The translations under genes were made by a program, and so were the position numbers. From the NCBI GenBank assembly GCA_050743865.1, contig JBOGGE010000002.1, positions 10,906-74,905 of the forward strand: 64,000 nucleotides of DNA, written 5' to 3'. Under the pieces are notes generated by a model. The model searched no databases, was not told the origin of the DNA, and saw only the letters and a list, made by a program, of their open reading frames with translations. Position 1 is the stretch's first letter; every line of letters starts with the position of its first letter. This DNA comes from DAHUZJ01 sp050743865 (GTDB taxonomy: Bacteria; Actinomycetota; Acidimicrobiia; Acidimicrobiales; RAAP-2). Positions 31,754-43,183 of this stretch are shown piece after piece.

Positions 31754-32665
31754 TCAGGCGAAGCGCAGCACCCGCACCGGAGCCAGGCGCTCGGTGACGC
31801 GCTCGAACGTCGATCCCCCGTCCGACGACCGGTAGACGAGCCCGTCGGGCGTTCCCAGCGCCACCTGGCCCGCCCGGGCGGCGAGGCAGCCGGTGTCGAG
31901 GTTGAACGGGAACGACGGTGGGAGGCCCCCGCCGCACGGCTCGAGGGGCTCGCCCAGCCGGCCGCGGTAGAGGCGCCCGTCGGTGGAACGGGGACCGCTC
32001 GAGGCCGTCACGTAGACCATGTCGCCGTCGAGGGCGACGGCCCGGGCGTAGCCGGCGTGCAGGCCCTCGACCGACCATTCCCAGGTAAGGCCGTCGTCGG
32101 CGCTCCACCCGAGACCGCGGGCAGCCGCCGCCGCTACCCGGCCCCCGTCCCCGACCACCACCTCGTGGACGTCGATCTCGGGGGCGACGACGTTCGTCCA
32201 CGACCCGCCCCCGTCGGTCGAGCGCCAGATCCCGCCGACGTGGACGTTGACCAGCCACGAGCCGGCGGGCGAGACGGCCACCGAGCGGAGGTCGGGCGAG
32301 GGCCCCGCCGGGTTCTCCCACGAACGGCGCCCCTCGACGGCGTCGAACGGCGCCACCGGCTCGGTGCCGCCCCGGCCCGGGTCCACCACCAGGAGGTGCG
32401 CTCCCCCGAGCCCGACGAGCAGCCGGCCACCGGCGGCGGCCATGCTCTGCCCATCCGGTCCCGGAAGGGCGGCCACCGGCGCCAGCTCGTACTCCTCGAC
32501 CCGGGCCACCCGGGACCCGTCGAGAAGGGCGTGGACGGCCAGCCCGGCCCCCGGCGGCGGCGACCCGCTCCCTCCCACCGCCAGGGCGGTGACCGACACA
32601 TCCTCGGCCAGGGTGTACTGGCGGTCCAGGTCCTCCAGGTGCTCGGCAGTGCCGACGATCAGCAT
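31754..32665 (-). CDS. BNR/sialidase-type beta-propeller repeat protein
   Basis: A 303-residue predicted beta-propeller. Asp-box (BNR) motifs are visible: IWRSTDGGGSWTN, LGWSADDGLTWEW, STDGRLYRG and VYRSSDGGSTFERV. There is no signal peptide, so it is probably cytoplasmic, and no sialidase catalytic residues can be recognised. Proteins like this are often annotated as WD40/YVTN repeat or exo-alpha-sialidase, which overstates what is known. ATG 32665 starts MLIVGTAEHL. Function is unknown. Confidence 0.75.
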   Translation of the reverse strand: MLIVGTAEHLEDLDRQYTLAEDVSVTALAVGGSGSPPPGAGLAVHALLDGSRVARVEEYELAPVAALPGPDGQSMAAAGGRLLVGLGGAHLLVVDPGRGGTEPVAPFDAVEGRRSWENPAGPSPDLRSVAVSPAGSWLVNVHVGGIWRSTDGGGSWTNVVAPEIDVHEVVVGDGGRVAAAAARGLGWSADDGLTWEWSVEGLHAGYARAVALDGDMVYVTASSGPRSTDGRLYRGRLGEPLEPCGGGLPPSFPFNLDTGCLAARAGQVALGTPDGLVYRSSDGGSTFERVTERLAPVRVLRFA

Positions 32666-32742
32666 GCGCCCAGTCTGTACCCGGCGGACGGCCCTCGCCT
32701 GCTCGGCCAACCGCCGGCCGGCCAGCCGACCAGCCGGCCCGG

Positions 32743-33786
32743 CTACACCGACCGCAGGCGCTCCTTCAGCTCGCCGAGCACCGGCACCGGCCCCGGGTCC
32801 ACGCCCTCGGCCCCGGCCAGGTGCAGCGACACGAAGTCCCCGACCAACGCCAGGTCGAAGAGCCGGGCGATGTCGCACGTCCCCTCGCTCCACACCTCGA
32901 CGACGCCGGCGACCACCTCTTCCAGGAGCTCGGCCACCATTGCAAAACGGGAGGCCACCCGGGGATGCTCGCCGGGGTGGCGGAGCAGGACGACGGTGAG
33001 GAGCTGGCGGGTCACGTCGCCGCCCTGGCCCCACCCGACCACCTCGTTGTGGCACAGCTCGGGCTGGACCGACCAGAAGGCCGGCGACTTGGCGTTCTCG
33101 TTGACCTGGGTCTTCCATCGCTGGGCGGCCACCGCCGCCGGGCCCGGCGAGCCGTGGACGAGCGGGATGGTGCGCCCGATCCGGCGGGCCACGACCTCGG
33201 CCAGGCTGCCCGGCGCCACCAGCTCGTCCCGGCGCCGCGACAGCTGATCGACGGCGGCCGCCACCCGGCCGGCGGCGCCGGGCCACAGCCCGATCCGGTC
33301 GAGGACCACCATGGGCGGCACGGCCAGCGAGCCGAGTGCGGCGCGCGGCTGGGGCACCTCGCCGGCCAGCGGGATCAGCGGCGCCCGCTCGGCACGGGCG
33401 GTCCGGGCCAGCTCGCCACCGCCGGCCACCGTCACCACCGTGGCCCCGGCGGCCCGGGCCGCGCTGGCCGCCGCCACCGTCTCCTCGGTATCGCCCGAGC
33501 ACGACACGGCGAAGACGAGCGACCGCCGGCCGACGAACGCCGGCAGCCGGTAGCCCTTCACCACGGCCACGGGGACCGCCAGCTCGGGGCCGGCCACGGC
33601 GGCCAGCACGTCGCCGGCGATGCCGCTGCCGCCCATCCCGAGCACCGTCACGTCGGCCACCGGCGAAGGGAGGTCGAGGTCGCCCAGCGCCACCGCGGCC
33701 GCCGCCGCCGCCGCCATCTGCTCGGGCAGCCCGGCGGTGGCCTCCCACATCCCGAGGGAGTCGACCGGGAGGGGCGAGCCGCTCAC
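32743..33786 (-). CDS. SIS-family phosphoglucose/phosphomannose isomerase
   Basis: A 347-residue double-SIS protein likely to interconvert fructose-6-phosphate with glucose- or mannose-6-phosphate. LGMGGSGIAGDVLAA and FAVSCSGDTEETVAAA form the first phosphosugar site, and the C-terminal QVNENAKSPAFW and PELCHNEVVGW match the bifunctional archaeal/actinobacterial PGI/PMI group. The initiator GTG at 33786 overlaps the end of the Trm112 gene. With the phosphomannomutase two genes upstream and the pyrophosphorylase at 56191, it would supply GDP-mannose or a related activated sugar. Confidence 0.87.
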   Translation of the reverse strand: MSGSPLPVDSLGMWEATAGLPEQMAAAAAAAVALGDLDLPSPVADVTVLGMGGSGIAGDVLAAVAGPELAVPVAVVKGYRLPAFVGRRSLVFAVSCSGDTEETVAAASAARAAGATVVTVAGGGELARTARAERAPLIPLAGEVPQPRAALGSLAVPPMVVLDRIGLWPGAAGRVAAAVDQLSRRRDELVAPGSLAEVVARRIGRTIPLVHGSPGPAAVAAQRWKTQVNENAKSPAFWSVQPELCHNEVVGWGQGGDVTRQLLTVVLLRHPGEHPRVASRFAMVAELLEEVVAGVVEVWSEGTCDIARLFDLALVGDFVSLHLAGAEGVDPGPVPVLGELKERLRSV

Positions 33787-34034
33787 CCCGGGGCGCCACC
33801 GGCGCTGCCGGTCTCGACCGCCCCCCCCGACGCCGCCTTGGCCGCCAGCCGCTCGTGCTCGGCCTCGCCGACCTCGGTGGCCTCGTCGACCAGGAGCACC
33901 GGGATGCCGTCGTGCACCGAGTACGCCCGGCGCAGCCTCGGGTTGTAGAGGACATCCTCGTCCTCGAACCACAGAAGTGGCCCCTTGTCGGCCGGGCAGG
34001 CCAGCAGGTCCACCAGCAACGGGTCCAGCGCCAC
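33783..34034 (-). CDS. Trm112-like protein
   Basis: An 83-residue member of the Trm112/YcaR family. The sequence DPLLVDLLACPADKGPL, with one cysteine rather than a full zinc ribbon, and RAYSVHDGIPVLLVDEA are characteristic. Eukaryotic Trm112 activates methyltransferases; the bacterial role is not settled. GTG 34034 has an excellent RBS (AAGGAGG). The stop overlaps the start of the isomerase, so the pair is co-translated, an arrangement common in actinobacteria between manB and the isomerase. Confidence 0.9.
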   Translation of the reverse strand: MALDPLLVDLLACPADKGPLLWFEDEDVLYNPRLRRAYSVHDGIPVLLVDEATEVGEAEHERLAAKAASGGAVETGSAGGAPG

Positions 34035-34070
34035 GTGTCCTCCTTCCGCTCCCGCCGGCCCGAGCTGCTC

Positions 34071-35438
34071 TCAGGCGGGCCCGGGCGACGCCGCCGCCAC
34101 CAGGTCCAGCACCTGGCGGACGCCGCGCCGGCACCCGTCGTCGGTCCCGGCCTCGACGTTGAGCCGCAGGAGCGGCTCGGTGTTCGACGGGCGCAGGTTG
34201 TACCACCAGTCTCCCCGGTCGACCGTCAGGCCGTCGAGCCGGTCGACCTCGTGCCCGGCCGCCTCCTCGCCGGCGGCCACGGCTGCCACCGTCGCCGCCG
34301 GGTCGGCCACCTCGGTGTTGACCTCGCCCGAGCCGGCGTAGCGGCGGTAGGGGGCGAGCAGCTCGGACAGCGGGGCGCCGCTCTTGCCCATCAGCTCCAG
34401 CACCACCAGGGCGGTGATGATCCCCGAGTCGGCCCGGAAGTTGTCCCGGAAGTAGTAGTGGCCCGAGTGCTCGCCGCCGAAGACGGCGCCGGTCTCGGCC
34501 ATCACCTCCTTGATGAAGGAGTGCCCGACCCGGGTCCGCACGCCGACGCCGCCGAGCTCGGCGATGACCTCGGGCACGACGTGCGAGCAGATCAGGTTGT
34601 ACAGCACGGTCGAGCCCGGGTGCTTCTCCAGCATGGACGCCGCCACCAGGGCCGTGGTGAGCGAGCCGGACACCGGCTCGGCCCGCTCGTCGACCAGGAA
34701 CACCCGGTCGGCGTCCCCGTCGAAGGCCAGGCCGACGTCGGCTCCCGACGCCAGGACCGCCGCCTTCAGGTCGACCAGGTTCTCCGGCTGGATGGGGTCG
34801 GCCGGGTGGTTCGGGAACGAGCCGTCGAGCTCGGGGTAGAGGATCTCGACGTCGAACGGCAGCCCGTCCATCACCAGCGGGACGACCAGCCCGCCCATCC
34901 CGTTGGCGGTGTCGGCGACCACCCGCAGCGGCGTGAGCGCCCCGACGTCGACGAACGACCGGACGTGGGCGGCGTACTCGGCCAGGAGGTCCCGGTGGTC
35001 GAGCGGCGCCAGGTGGCCGTCGGGCGGCGGCACCGACCGCAACCCGGCGGCGAGCGACTCGATCTCGGCCAGCCCGGTGTCCCGGCCGATCGGGCGGGCA
35101 CCGGCCAGGCACAGCTTGATGCCGTTGTAGGAGGCCGGGTTGTGGGAGGCGGTGAACATCGCCCCCGGGGCGTCGAGGGTGCCCGAGGCGAAGTACAAGA
35201 AGTCGGTCGACGCCATCCCCAGGTCGGTGACCGCCGTGCCCTCGGCCCGCGCCCCGTCGGCGAAGGCCGCCGACAGCTCGACCCCCGACGGGCGCATGTC
35301 CCGGCACACCAGGAGGCGCCGGGCGCCGGTGAACCGGGCCGTCGCCGCCCCCACCGCCCGGCACAGGCCGGCGTCGAGCTGGTCGGGGACGGTGCCCCGG
35401 ATGTCATAGGCCTTGAACACGTCGCCGGTCCCGGTCAT
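34071..35438 (-). CDS. manB: Phosphomannomutase/phosphoglucomutase
   Basis: Moves phosphate between C6 and C1 of mannose or glucose. It has 455 residues. The phosphoserine Ser98 lies in TASHNP, the metal loop is DGDADR near residue 240, the sugar-binding GGEHSGHY loop is present near 325, and the phosphate site RPSNTEPLLRLN is near the C-terminus. ATG 35438 lies 9 bases after TAGGCT. It heads a three-gene unit with Trm112 and the SIS isomerase and probably feeds cell-envelope mannose synthesis. Confidence 0.93.
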   Translation of the reverse strand: MTGTGDVFKAYDIRGTVPDQLDAGLCRAVGAATARFTGARRLLVCRDMRPSGVELSAAFADGARAEGTAVTDLGMASTDFLYFASGTLDAPGAMFTASHNPASYNGIKLCLAGARPIGRDTGLAEIESLAAGLRSVPPPDGHLAPLDHRDLLAEYAAHVRSFVDVGALTPLRVVADTANGMGGLVVPLVMDGLPFDVEILYPELDGSFPNHPADPIQPENLVDLKAAVLASGADVGLAFDGDADRVFLVDERAEPVSGSLTTALVAASMLEKHPGSTVLYNLICSHVVPEVIAELGGVGVRTRVGHSFIKEVMAETGAVFGGEHSGHYYFRDNFRADSGIITALVVLELMGKSGAPLSELLAPYRRYAGSGEVNTEVADPAATVAAVAAGEEAAGHEVDRLDGLTVDRGDWWYNLRPSNTEPLLRLNVEAGTDDGCRRGVRQVLDLVAAASPGPA

Positions 35439-35453
35439 CGCCGGCCGAGCCTA
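35439..35453 (-). promoter_or_regulatory. Near-leaderless promoter of manB
   Basis: TAGGCT (35453-35448 on the minus strand), 9 bases, then ATG 35438. Confidence 0.45.
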
Positions 35454-35494
35454 CCGTCGCCCATCGGCCCCCGATTCCGGCCGGCCCGCCGGGA

Positions 35495-38200
35495 TCAGGA
35501 CCGATCCCGGGCGACCGCCCCACCCCGTCGCCGGGACCGCGCCCACCCCCCGATCCCGGCGGCCACCAGGGCCAGGAGCCCGAGGGCGGTCAGCCCGTCG
35601 CCGAGGTCGTTCACGCCGGTGGTGCCGTAGGTGAGAGTGACCCGGTGCCGGGTGGGCACGACCACCATCAGGTTGGGCGTGGCCCGCCACGGGCCGTCGG
35701 CCCCGGCGGCCCGCCAGTTCGGGAAGTAGGAGACCTTGACCAGCACCGGGGTGCCGGTCCGGCTCACCCGGAAGCTGATCGACCCGGTGCTCCGCCGGAT
35801 CCGGGAGACGGTCGTCGCCGGCACCCGCACCGCCGGGGGGTGGGCGGCCCCGGCCGCCGTCACCCTCGGCCACGACGGCTCCCCCCCGGCCGCCAGCTCG
35901 ACGTCCCAGCGGGCCGGGTCCTGGTACCACGACACCGAGGGCCCGCCGATCGGCTGGCCCTGCGGCCCGACCCGGCCGAGCCACGTGGCCTGCCCCGGCC
36001 CCACCCCCACGAGCACCGCCGGGGCGCGGGTGAGCGGCACCACCGTGGCCGAGTGCCGCACCAGGTACACCTGCCAGGTGGTCGACAGGCGCTCCCCGTT
36101 GTAGGTGGTCTCCCACGGCCCGGTGCGGGCGATCGGGCGCAGTGTCGGGTCGGCGTCGGCAGCCGCCCGCACCTGGGGGCTGGCCGCCATGAAGTAGCGC
36201 ACCCCGAGGAGCTGGAGGTGGCGGACACCGAGGGGCACGTCGAGCGTGCCGTAGGGCAGGCCCACCACCGGCTCCGAGGGGGAGACCGACAGCTCGGCCT
36301 GGTTGAGGAAGTGGTACGGCGTGGTGGCGGACGACTCGAAGAGCAGGCCCTCCATCGAGTCCACGCACCCGCCGGTCCAGTACGGCAGGAGCATGAGGGC
36401 TTCGGGCGTCCCGAAGCGGTTCTGGTCCGAGTTGTACTCCCACATGGCGCGGCCGCACCCGTGCCGGCGACCGACCTGCGCCATCAGCTGCATGAGCGCC
36501 CGGTACTCGGGATAGTCGGGCTTGCCCTCGTAGCCGGTGTAGTTCCACGACGCCCACACGCCCACCTGGTTGGCCCCCGGGTGGACGCCGATCCCGGGCA
36601 GGGCGCCGGCGACGCCGGGCAACAACGGCGGCACGACGGCCACCAGCGCGCCCAGGAGGGCCAGCAGCGGTCCGGCCAGCGAGCCCGGCAGGGTGCGGGC
36701 CGGCACGGGGCGGGGAGGGGGGGTCGGATGCGTGCCCGGGCGTCCGGCGGCCCGACGGGCGGCGGCGGCCCAACGGGCAAGGCGGTCCCGGCGCCAGGCG
36801 GTGACGGCGGCCGCCACCGCGGTGCCGAAGAGCCAGCCGGCCAGCAGGTACACGCAGAGGAACCACAGCGGCAGGAACCTGACGTTGTAGAGCTTGCCCT
36901 GGGGGTCCACCACCAGGGCCAGGGCCGACAGCCCGCCGAGCACGGCCAGCACCACCCCGGACCGGCTCCGGGTCGCCACCGCCACCACGGCCGCCACACC
37001 GGCCAGCACCAGCGCCCACAGGTCGGCGTGGGGGAAGAGCAAGGTGGCGAAGGTGGTCACGTTCGTGTAGCCCATCGACGTCGAGTACTCCAGGCGCAGC
37101 CCGAAGGGCACGAGCCACCAGCACGAGAGCAGGATCCCGACCACCACGGTGGAGGCGGCGCGCCACAGCACCTGGCGGCGGGCGGGGACCGGTCCGGCGC
37201 CGATCCCGTCGCCGCCGGCGGCGGCGCCGGCGGCGGGATCGCCGAGCCGCCAGCGGGCCGGGAGCAGCTCGGCCACGGTGAGCACCGCCACACCGGCCAG
37301 GGCGAAGAGGGCCGGCACGACGTGGGCGAGCAGGCACAGGGCGAGGACCAGCGCCGCCCAGCCCCGGTGGCGGCCCGTCCGCAGCCCCCGGGCCATCAGG
37401 CCCACGAAGACCAGGGCCAGCACGATCGACAGGGAGTACGAGTACTCCCCGGCCAGGGTGGAGAAGAGGTTGCCGCCGTAGATGGTCCAGGTGGAGTCGA
37501 AGAGGAACGGTAAGGTAGCGGCGGCCATGGCGGCGGGGACCGGCGGTCGCAACCCGAACAGCCGGCCGCAGCCCCAGGCGGCCACCGGCAGCAGCACCGA
37601 GCCCATGACGGTGGCCAGCTTGAAAGCCACGTCGTAGGCGATGACGTGGGAGGCCAGCGCCACCAGCACGTCGGGGAGCACGAAGTAGAAGGTGTAGGCG
37701 GGGAAGCCGTCGTACCAGGCGGGCGCCCATCCCGTCAGGTGGGGGAACAGGTCGGTGGTGAAGAGGGCCGGCATCATGAAGTGGGCCCCCATGTCCCCAC
37801 CGGTGGTGGTGGTGGCCGACAGGAGCAGCGGCAGGTGGAGCTGCCAGAGGGTGACGGCCACCACCCCAACCACGGCCGCCGCCGTCGAGGCGGCCGGCCA
37901 CCACCGGCGCCGCCCGGACGGTGGGGAGAGCCTCAGGGCGTCGGTGCCGGCGTCGACCGCCGGCCAGGCGGGCGCCGGCGGCCCGTCATCCTCCGCGCCG
38001 AGGCGGAGGCCACCGGCGAGGTCGTCACCGAGGTCTCCGTCGACGCCACCGCCCCGGGCGGTGGTACCGACCGGACCCGGACCGGCCGCCGGCATCGGAC
38101 CGGCCGCCGGCATCGGGACGGCGGGCTGCCCCCCGGCTCCGGCCCCGGCCCCGGCGCGGCCGTCGCTTCGAGGAGGGGGGTCAGTGGAGGATGACGCCAC
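35495..38200 (-). CDS. Large polytopic membrane protein, PTPS-related/GT-C-like
   Basis: A 901-residue membrane protein. The first 100 residues are disordered, rich in Pro, Gly and Ala, with MPAAGP repeats. A long hydrophobic region of about twelve spans follows (residues 105-520). After the second hydrophobic segment begins the signature TGGDMGAHFMMPALFTTD with GFPAYTFYFVLPD, as in the membrane domain called 6-pyruvoyl-tetrahydropterin synthase-related, a group now thought glycosyltransferase-like. A large extracytoplasmic region (about 520-860) and a final anchor with an Arg-rich tail complete it. GTG 38200 overlaps the end of the CPBP gene by 20 bases. Substrate unknown. Confidence 0.65.
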   Translation of the reverse strand: MASSSTDPPPRSDGRAGAGAGAGGQPAVPMPAAGPMPAAGPGPVGTTARGGGVDGDLGDDLAGGLRLGAEDDGPPAPAWPAVDAGTDALRLSPPSGRRRWWPAASTAAAVVGVVAVTLWQLHLPLLLSATTTTGGDMGAHFMMPALFTTDLFPHLTGWAPAWYDGFPAYTFYFVLPDVLVALASHVIAYDVAFKLATVMGSVLLPVAAWGCGRLFGLRPPVPAAMAAATLPFLFDSTWTIYGGNLFSTLAGEYSYSLSIVLALVFVGLMARGLRTGRHRGWAALVLALCLLAHVVPALFALAGVAVLTVAELLPARWRLGDPAAGAAAGGDGIGAGPVPARRQVLWRAASTVVVGILLSCWWLVPFGLRLEYSTSMGYTNVTTFATLLFPHADLWALVLAGVAAVVAVATRSRSGVVLAVLGGLSALALVVDPQGKLYNVRFLPLWFLCVYLLAGWLFGTAVAAAVTAWRRDRLARWAAAARRAAGRPGTHPTPPPRPVPARTLPGSLAGPLLALLGALVAVVPPLLPGVAGALPGIGVHPGANQVGVWASWNYTGYEGKPDYPEYRALMQLMAQVGRRHGCGRAMWEYNSDQNRFGTPEALMLLPYWTGGCVDSMEGLLFESSATTPYHFLNQAELSVSPSEPVVGLPYGTLDVPLGVRHLQLLGVRYFMAASPQVRAAADADPTLRPIARTGPWETTYNGERLSTTWQVYLVRHSATVVPLTRAPAVLVGVGPGQATWLGRVGPQGQPIGGPSVSWYQDPARWDVELAAGGEPSWPRVTAAGAAHPPAVRVPATTVSRIRRSTGSISFRVSRTGTPVLVKVSYFPNWRAAGADGPWRATPNLMVVVPTRHRVTLTYGTTGVNDLGDGLTALGLLALVAAGIGGWARSRRRGGAVARDRS

Positions 38201-39164
38201 CGCGACTCGACAGGAGGGCGAGCACCGCCACCAGGTTGAACGAGGCGTGGGCGACCATGTTCATCCCCTGGCGCCGGGTCCGGTAGCTGACGACGGCCAG
38301 GGCCATGCCGAAGAGCGCCAGGCCGGCGAACTGAGACCGCTCCCAGTGGGCGAGGCCGAACACCAGCCCGTCGACGACCACTGCCGCCACCAGGCCGGCC
38401 GACCGGCCGATCGACCGGCGGGCCCCCGGCGACGACCAGGCGGCGACGGCCGGGGTGAAGAGGCGGACCAGCGCCCGGAGCACGAGGCCCCGGAAGAACA
38501 GCTCCTCGAAGAACGGCGCCCCGACCACGGTAAGGACGGCCACCACCAGGAACCCCCATCCATGCGCCGCACCGGTGAGCTTCTGGGCCGGGGCTGTCAG
38601 GTTCTTCACGTGGAACGGCAGGTACAGGGCGGCGATCAGGTACTGGCCCCCCACCCCGACGACGATCCCGAGGAGGTCCGACGGGCGGAACCGGAGGCCG
38701 AAGTCGGCCACCATCCGCCCGGTGCCCCGGACCTTGCTCGCGACCAGCGGTCCCAGGAAGAAGCCGACCCACAGCCCGACCAGCGAGGCGGCGATGTACC
38801 ACTGGGGCGGCTCGGAAAGGTTGCCGATGGCCGTCAGGTCGTGCACCCGGCCGGCGGCGGTGGCCGCTACCAACGTGAAGATGCTGGCGACGAACTGCCC
38901 GACGACGTAGCCCAAGAGGGCCAGGAGGATCCACTGGCCAGCCGTCCGGCGGTCCGGCGGCGGCGCTCCGGGCTGGTCCAGGAACGTGCCTTCGCCGGCC
39001 GGCGGGGGCGGCGCAAGTTGCGTGCCCGACGACGGGTAGACCGGGTAGCCTGGCGGCGGGCCCGGGAACGGGAGGCCACGTCCGGCGGGCGGCGGCGCCC
39101 GACCCGGCTCCGGCATCGGGTTGGAAGGCTCCGCCGACGGCTGGTTGTCGCCCGGCTGCGCCAT
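38181..39164 (-). CDS. CPBP-family intramembrane metalloprotease
   Basis: A 327-residue membrane protease of the CAAX/Abi type. After a Pro-rich cytoplasmic tail of about 75 residues come roughly seven spans. The catalytic motifs EELFFRG (EExxxR), FGLAHW and HASFN are all intact. ATG 39164 (MAQPGDNQ) is preferred over the longer frame to 39236 because TAACGT ends 7 bases before it. It is divergent from ftsH, with 105 bases between starts. The physiological substrate is unknown. Confidence 0.88.
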   Translation of the reverse strand: MAQPGDNQPSAEPSNPMPEPGRAPPPAGRGLPFPGPPPGYPVYPSSGTQLAPPPPAGEGTFLDQPGAPPPDRRTAGQWILLALLGYVVGQFVASIFTLVAATAAGRVHDLTAIGNLSEPPQWYIAASLVGLWVGFFLGPLVASKVRGTGRMVADFGLRFRPSDLLGIVVGVGGQYLIAALYLPFHVKNLTAPAQKLTGAAHGWGFLVVAVLTVVGAPFFEELFFRGLVLRALVRLFTPAVAAWSSPGARRSIGRSAGLVAAVVVDGLVFGLAHWERSQFAGLALFGMALAVVSYRTRRQGMNMVAHASFNLVAVLALLSSRGGVILH

Positions 39165-39177
39165 CCGGGCCACGTTA
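39165..39177 (-). promoter_or_regulatory. Leaderless promoter of the CPBP protease gene
   Basis: TAACGT (39177-39172 on the minus strand), 7 bases, ATG 39164. Confidence 0.45.
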
Positions 39178-39257
39178 CCGCCGCCCTCCGGCGGCGACGG
39201 GGCGGGTGCCCGTCGCGCCAGGCCGGGCCCGGTCACCGGTCACGACGGGGGGACGCA

Positions 39258-39269
39258 TAGCATGTGGCG
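39258..39269 (+). promoter_or_regulatory. Leaderless promoter of ftsH
   Basis: TAGCAT (39258-39263), 6 bases, GTG 39270. The alternative GTG at 39264 directly abuts the box and would lie upstream of the expected transcription start. Confidence 0.5.
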
Positions 39270-41588
<2,319 letters not shown>

Positions 41589-41623
41589 CCAGGAGGCGGG
41601 CGGCTCCCGGGCGGCGACGGGTG

Positions 41624-43183
41624 TCAACCCTCGGGTACGGCCGCCGCCACCACGGCGCCAGACGTGCCGGCAGGGGTGGCGTCCTCCATCACCGCCAGCG
41701 GCAGGTCGGCGGTGACCACCAACGGCGCCTTCCCGCCGGAGCCGAGCCTGGTCGTCGGGACCACCGACGACGCGTGAGGGGCGATCCGCATCCCCTGGGC
41801 GCCGGGCAGGGGCAGGCCGTCCGGGCCCAGTGAGGCCACGGTGAAGGTCACCGGCCGGTTGCCCGGGTTGAGCACGGTGACGGCGCTCGGCGCCGCCGCC
41901 CACGATGCGGCACCGGGCGCCGGGAGGGCGGGATTGGGGAGGGTCCACCGGCCGGTCGGCGACGCGGCAGACGACCCGACCACGGCCGTGACGTCGCCCC
42001 ACTGGGGCGCCGGCGCGCTGGACGGTGCCGACACCACCCGATCGACCACCACCCCCGGCCCGCCGCGGGTGGCAACCGCCAGGGCGTAGTCGACGTTGTC
42101 GGGGATGCGGGTCTGACCGGCCAGGTCCAGTGTCCAGGTCGCCAGCGGCGCCAACGTCTCCTCCAGCGGGTCGACCGGGCCCGAAGGCAGCTCGACCGCC
42201 ACCTTCACGCGCTCGGCGATCGGCGACGGGTTGAAGACGACCATCTTGGAGGTGCCGCCGGTCACGTTGACGGTCCGCGGAAGGTACCAATGCCGGGCTG
42301 GGTCGGGGGTCCCCAGCCGGATCGACATGCCGGACTGCCCGCTGGCGGCATGAACCTGCAGCTCGGTCGCCACCACCCGACCGGACCGCGCCCGGACGAT
42401 GGTGGCCACCGACGGCTGGTCCTGTACGTACGACGCCACCTCGGCGGTGACCACAGCGTTCGGGGCGACGATGAGCCCCTGGAACGGCGGCGGTTGGGCC
42501 CGGCCCTTGGTGGTCATGAACGTCAGGTCGGCGACGGCTTCGCTCGGCGTCGGGTTGAACAGGGAGACGAAGAGAAGGTTGCCGGGAGTCGTCGAGCCGG
42601 AGGCGAAGTACCAGCTCGGCGCGGCCACCGTCGAGCATGGCGCCATCGCCCACCCGGTGCTCCCCGCCACCAGCTCGCTGACGGCGACCCCGCCCCCCTG
42701 CAGGTCGACCCGACTGGCCAGCCACTGGCGTTGCAGGATCGAGCCCGGGACGGCCGTCGCCTGCCCCATCGGGGGGACGGCGATGTGCTCGGACGCCGAG
42801 CGACCTGTCCCGGCGTAGACGGTCATGGTGCCGGTCACGGTGCGAGGGCTGGAGCTGACCAGGTAGAGGGTTCCCTGGGCGCTGGCATTTGCCAGCCCGG
42901 TCCCCCCCGTGCAGTACCAGCTCGATGCATCCGACGCAACCGGGGCGGCGATGGCGGCGACCGACGCCGGCATCCGGTGGACGGTGTGGATGGCCGGGGC
43001 GCCGACCAGGCTGGCCGCCAGGCCTCCAGCCGCCAGCAGGGCCGCCACCAGGGCCAGCACCGGGAGGCGGCGGACCGAGCGCTCCCCGTCGTCATGATGC
43101 GTGGCGCGGCGATGTCCTCGTCGGTCCGGGGAGGCCGTCATCGGATGGTCCGGGGAGGCCGTCATCGGATGGTCCGGGGTCAT
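41624..43183 (-). CDS. DUF5719 family secreted/membrane-anchored protein
   Basis: A 519-residue protein with a short basic cytoplasmic segment, one hydrophobic signal anchor (LPVLALVAALLAAGGLAASL, about 40-60) and a long beta-rich extracytoplasmic part with repeated WY-(C/F)/TGGT-type strands and VVFNPSP/VSLFNPTP motifs. It matches DUF5719, usually encoded beside a GT2 glycosyltransferase in actinobacteria, as here. ATG 43183 overlaps the GT2 stop (ATGA). Two 24-bp repeats encode MTASPDHP twice at the N-terminus. Function is unknown; a role in envelope assembly is likely from context. Confidence 0.8.
   Translation of the reverse strand: MTPDHPMTASPDHPMTASPDRRGHRRATHHDDGERSVRRLPVLALVAALLAAGGLAASLVGAPAIHTVHRMPASVAAIAAPVASDASSWYCTGGTGLANASAQGTLYLVSSSPRTVTGTMTVYAGTGRSASEHIAVPPMGQATAVPGSILQRQWLASRVDLQGGGVAVSELVAGSTGWAMAPCSTVAAPSWYFASGSTTPGNLLFVSLFNPTPSEAVADLTFMTTKGRAQPPPFQGLIVAPNAVVTAEVASYVQDQPSVATIVRARSGRVVATELQVHAASGQSGMSIRLGTPDPARHWYLPRTVNVTGGTSKMVVFNPSPIAERVKVAVELPSGPVDPLEETLAPLATWTLDLAGQTRIPDNVDYALAVATRGGPGVVVDRVVSAPSSAPAPQWGDVTAVVGSSAASPTGRWTLPNPALPAPGAASWAAAPSAVTVLNPGNRPVTFTVASLGPDGLPLPGAQGMRIAPHASSVVPTTRLGSGGKAPLVVTADLPLAVMEDATPAGTSGAVVAAAVPEG
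43123..43180. repeat. 24-bp tandem repeat at the start of the DUF5719 gene
   Basis: Two full copies (43123-43146, 43147-43170) and a partial third of a 24-bp unit encode MTASPDHP in tandem at the DUF5719 N-terminus. Confidence 0.85.
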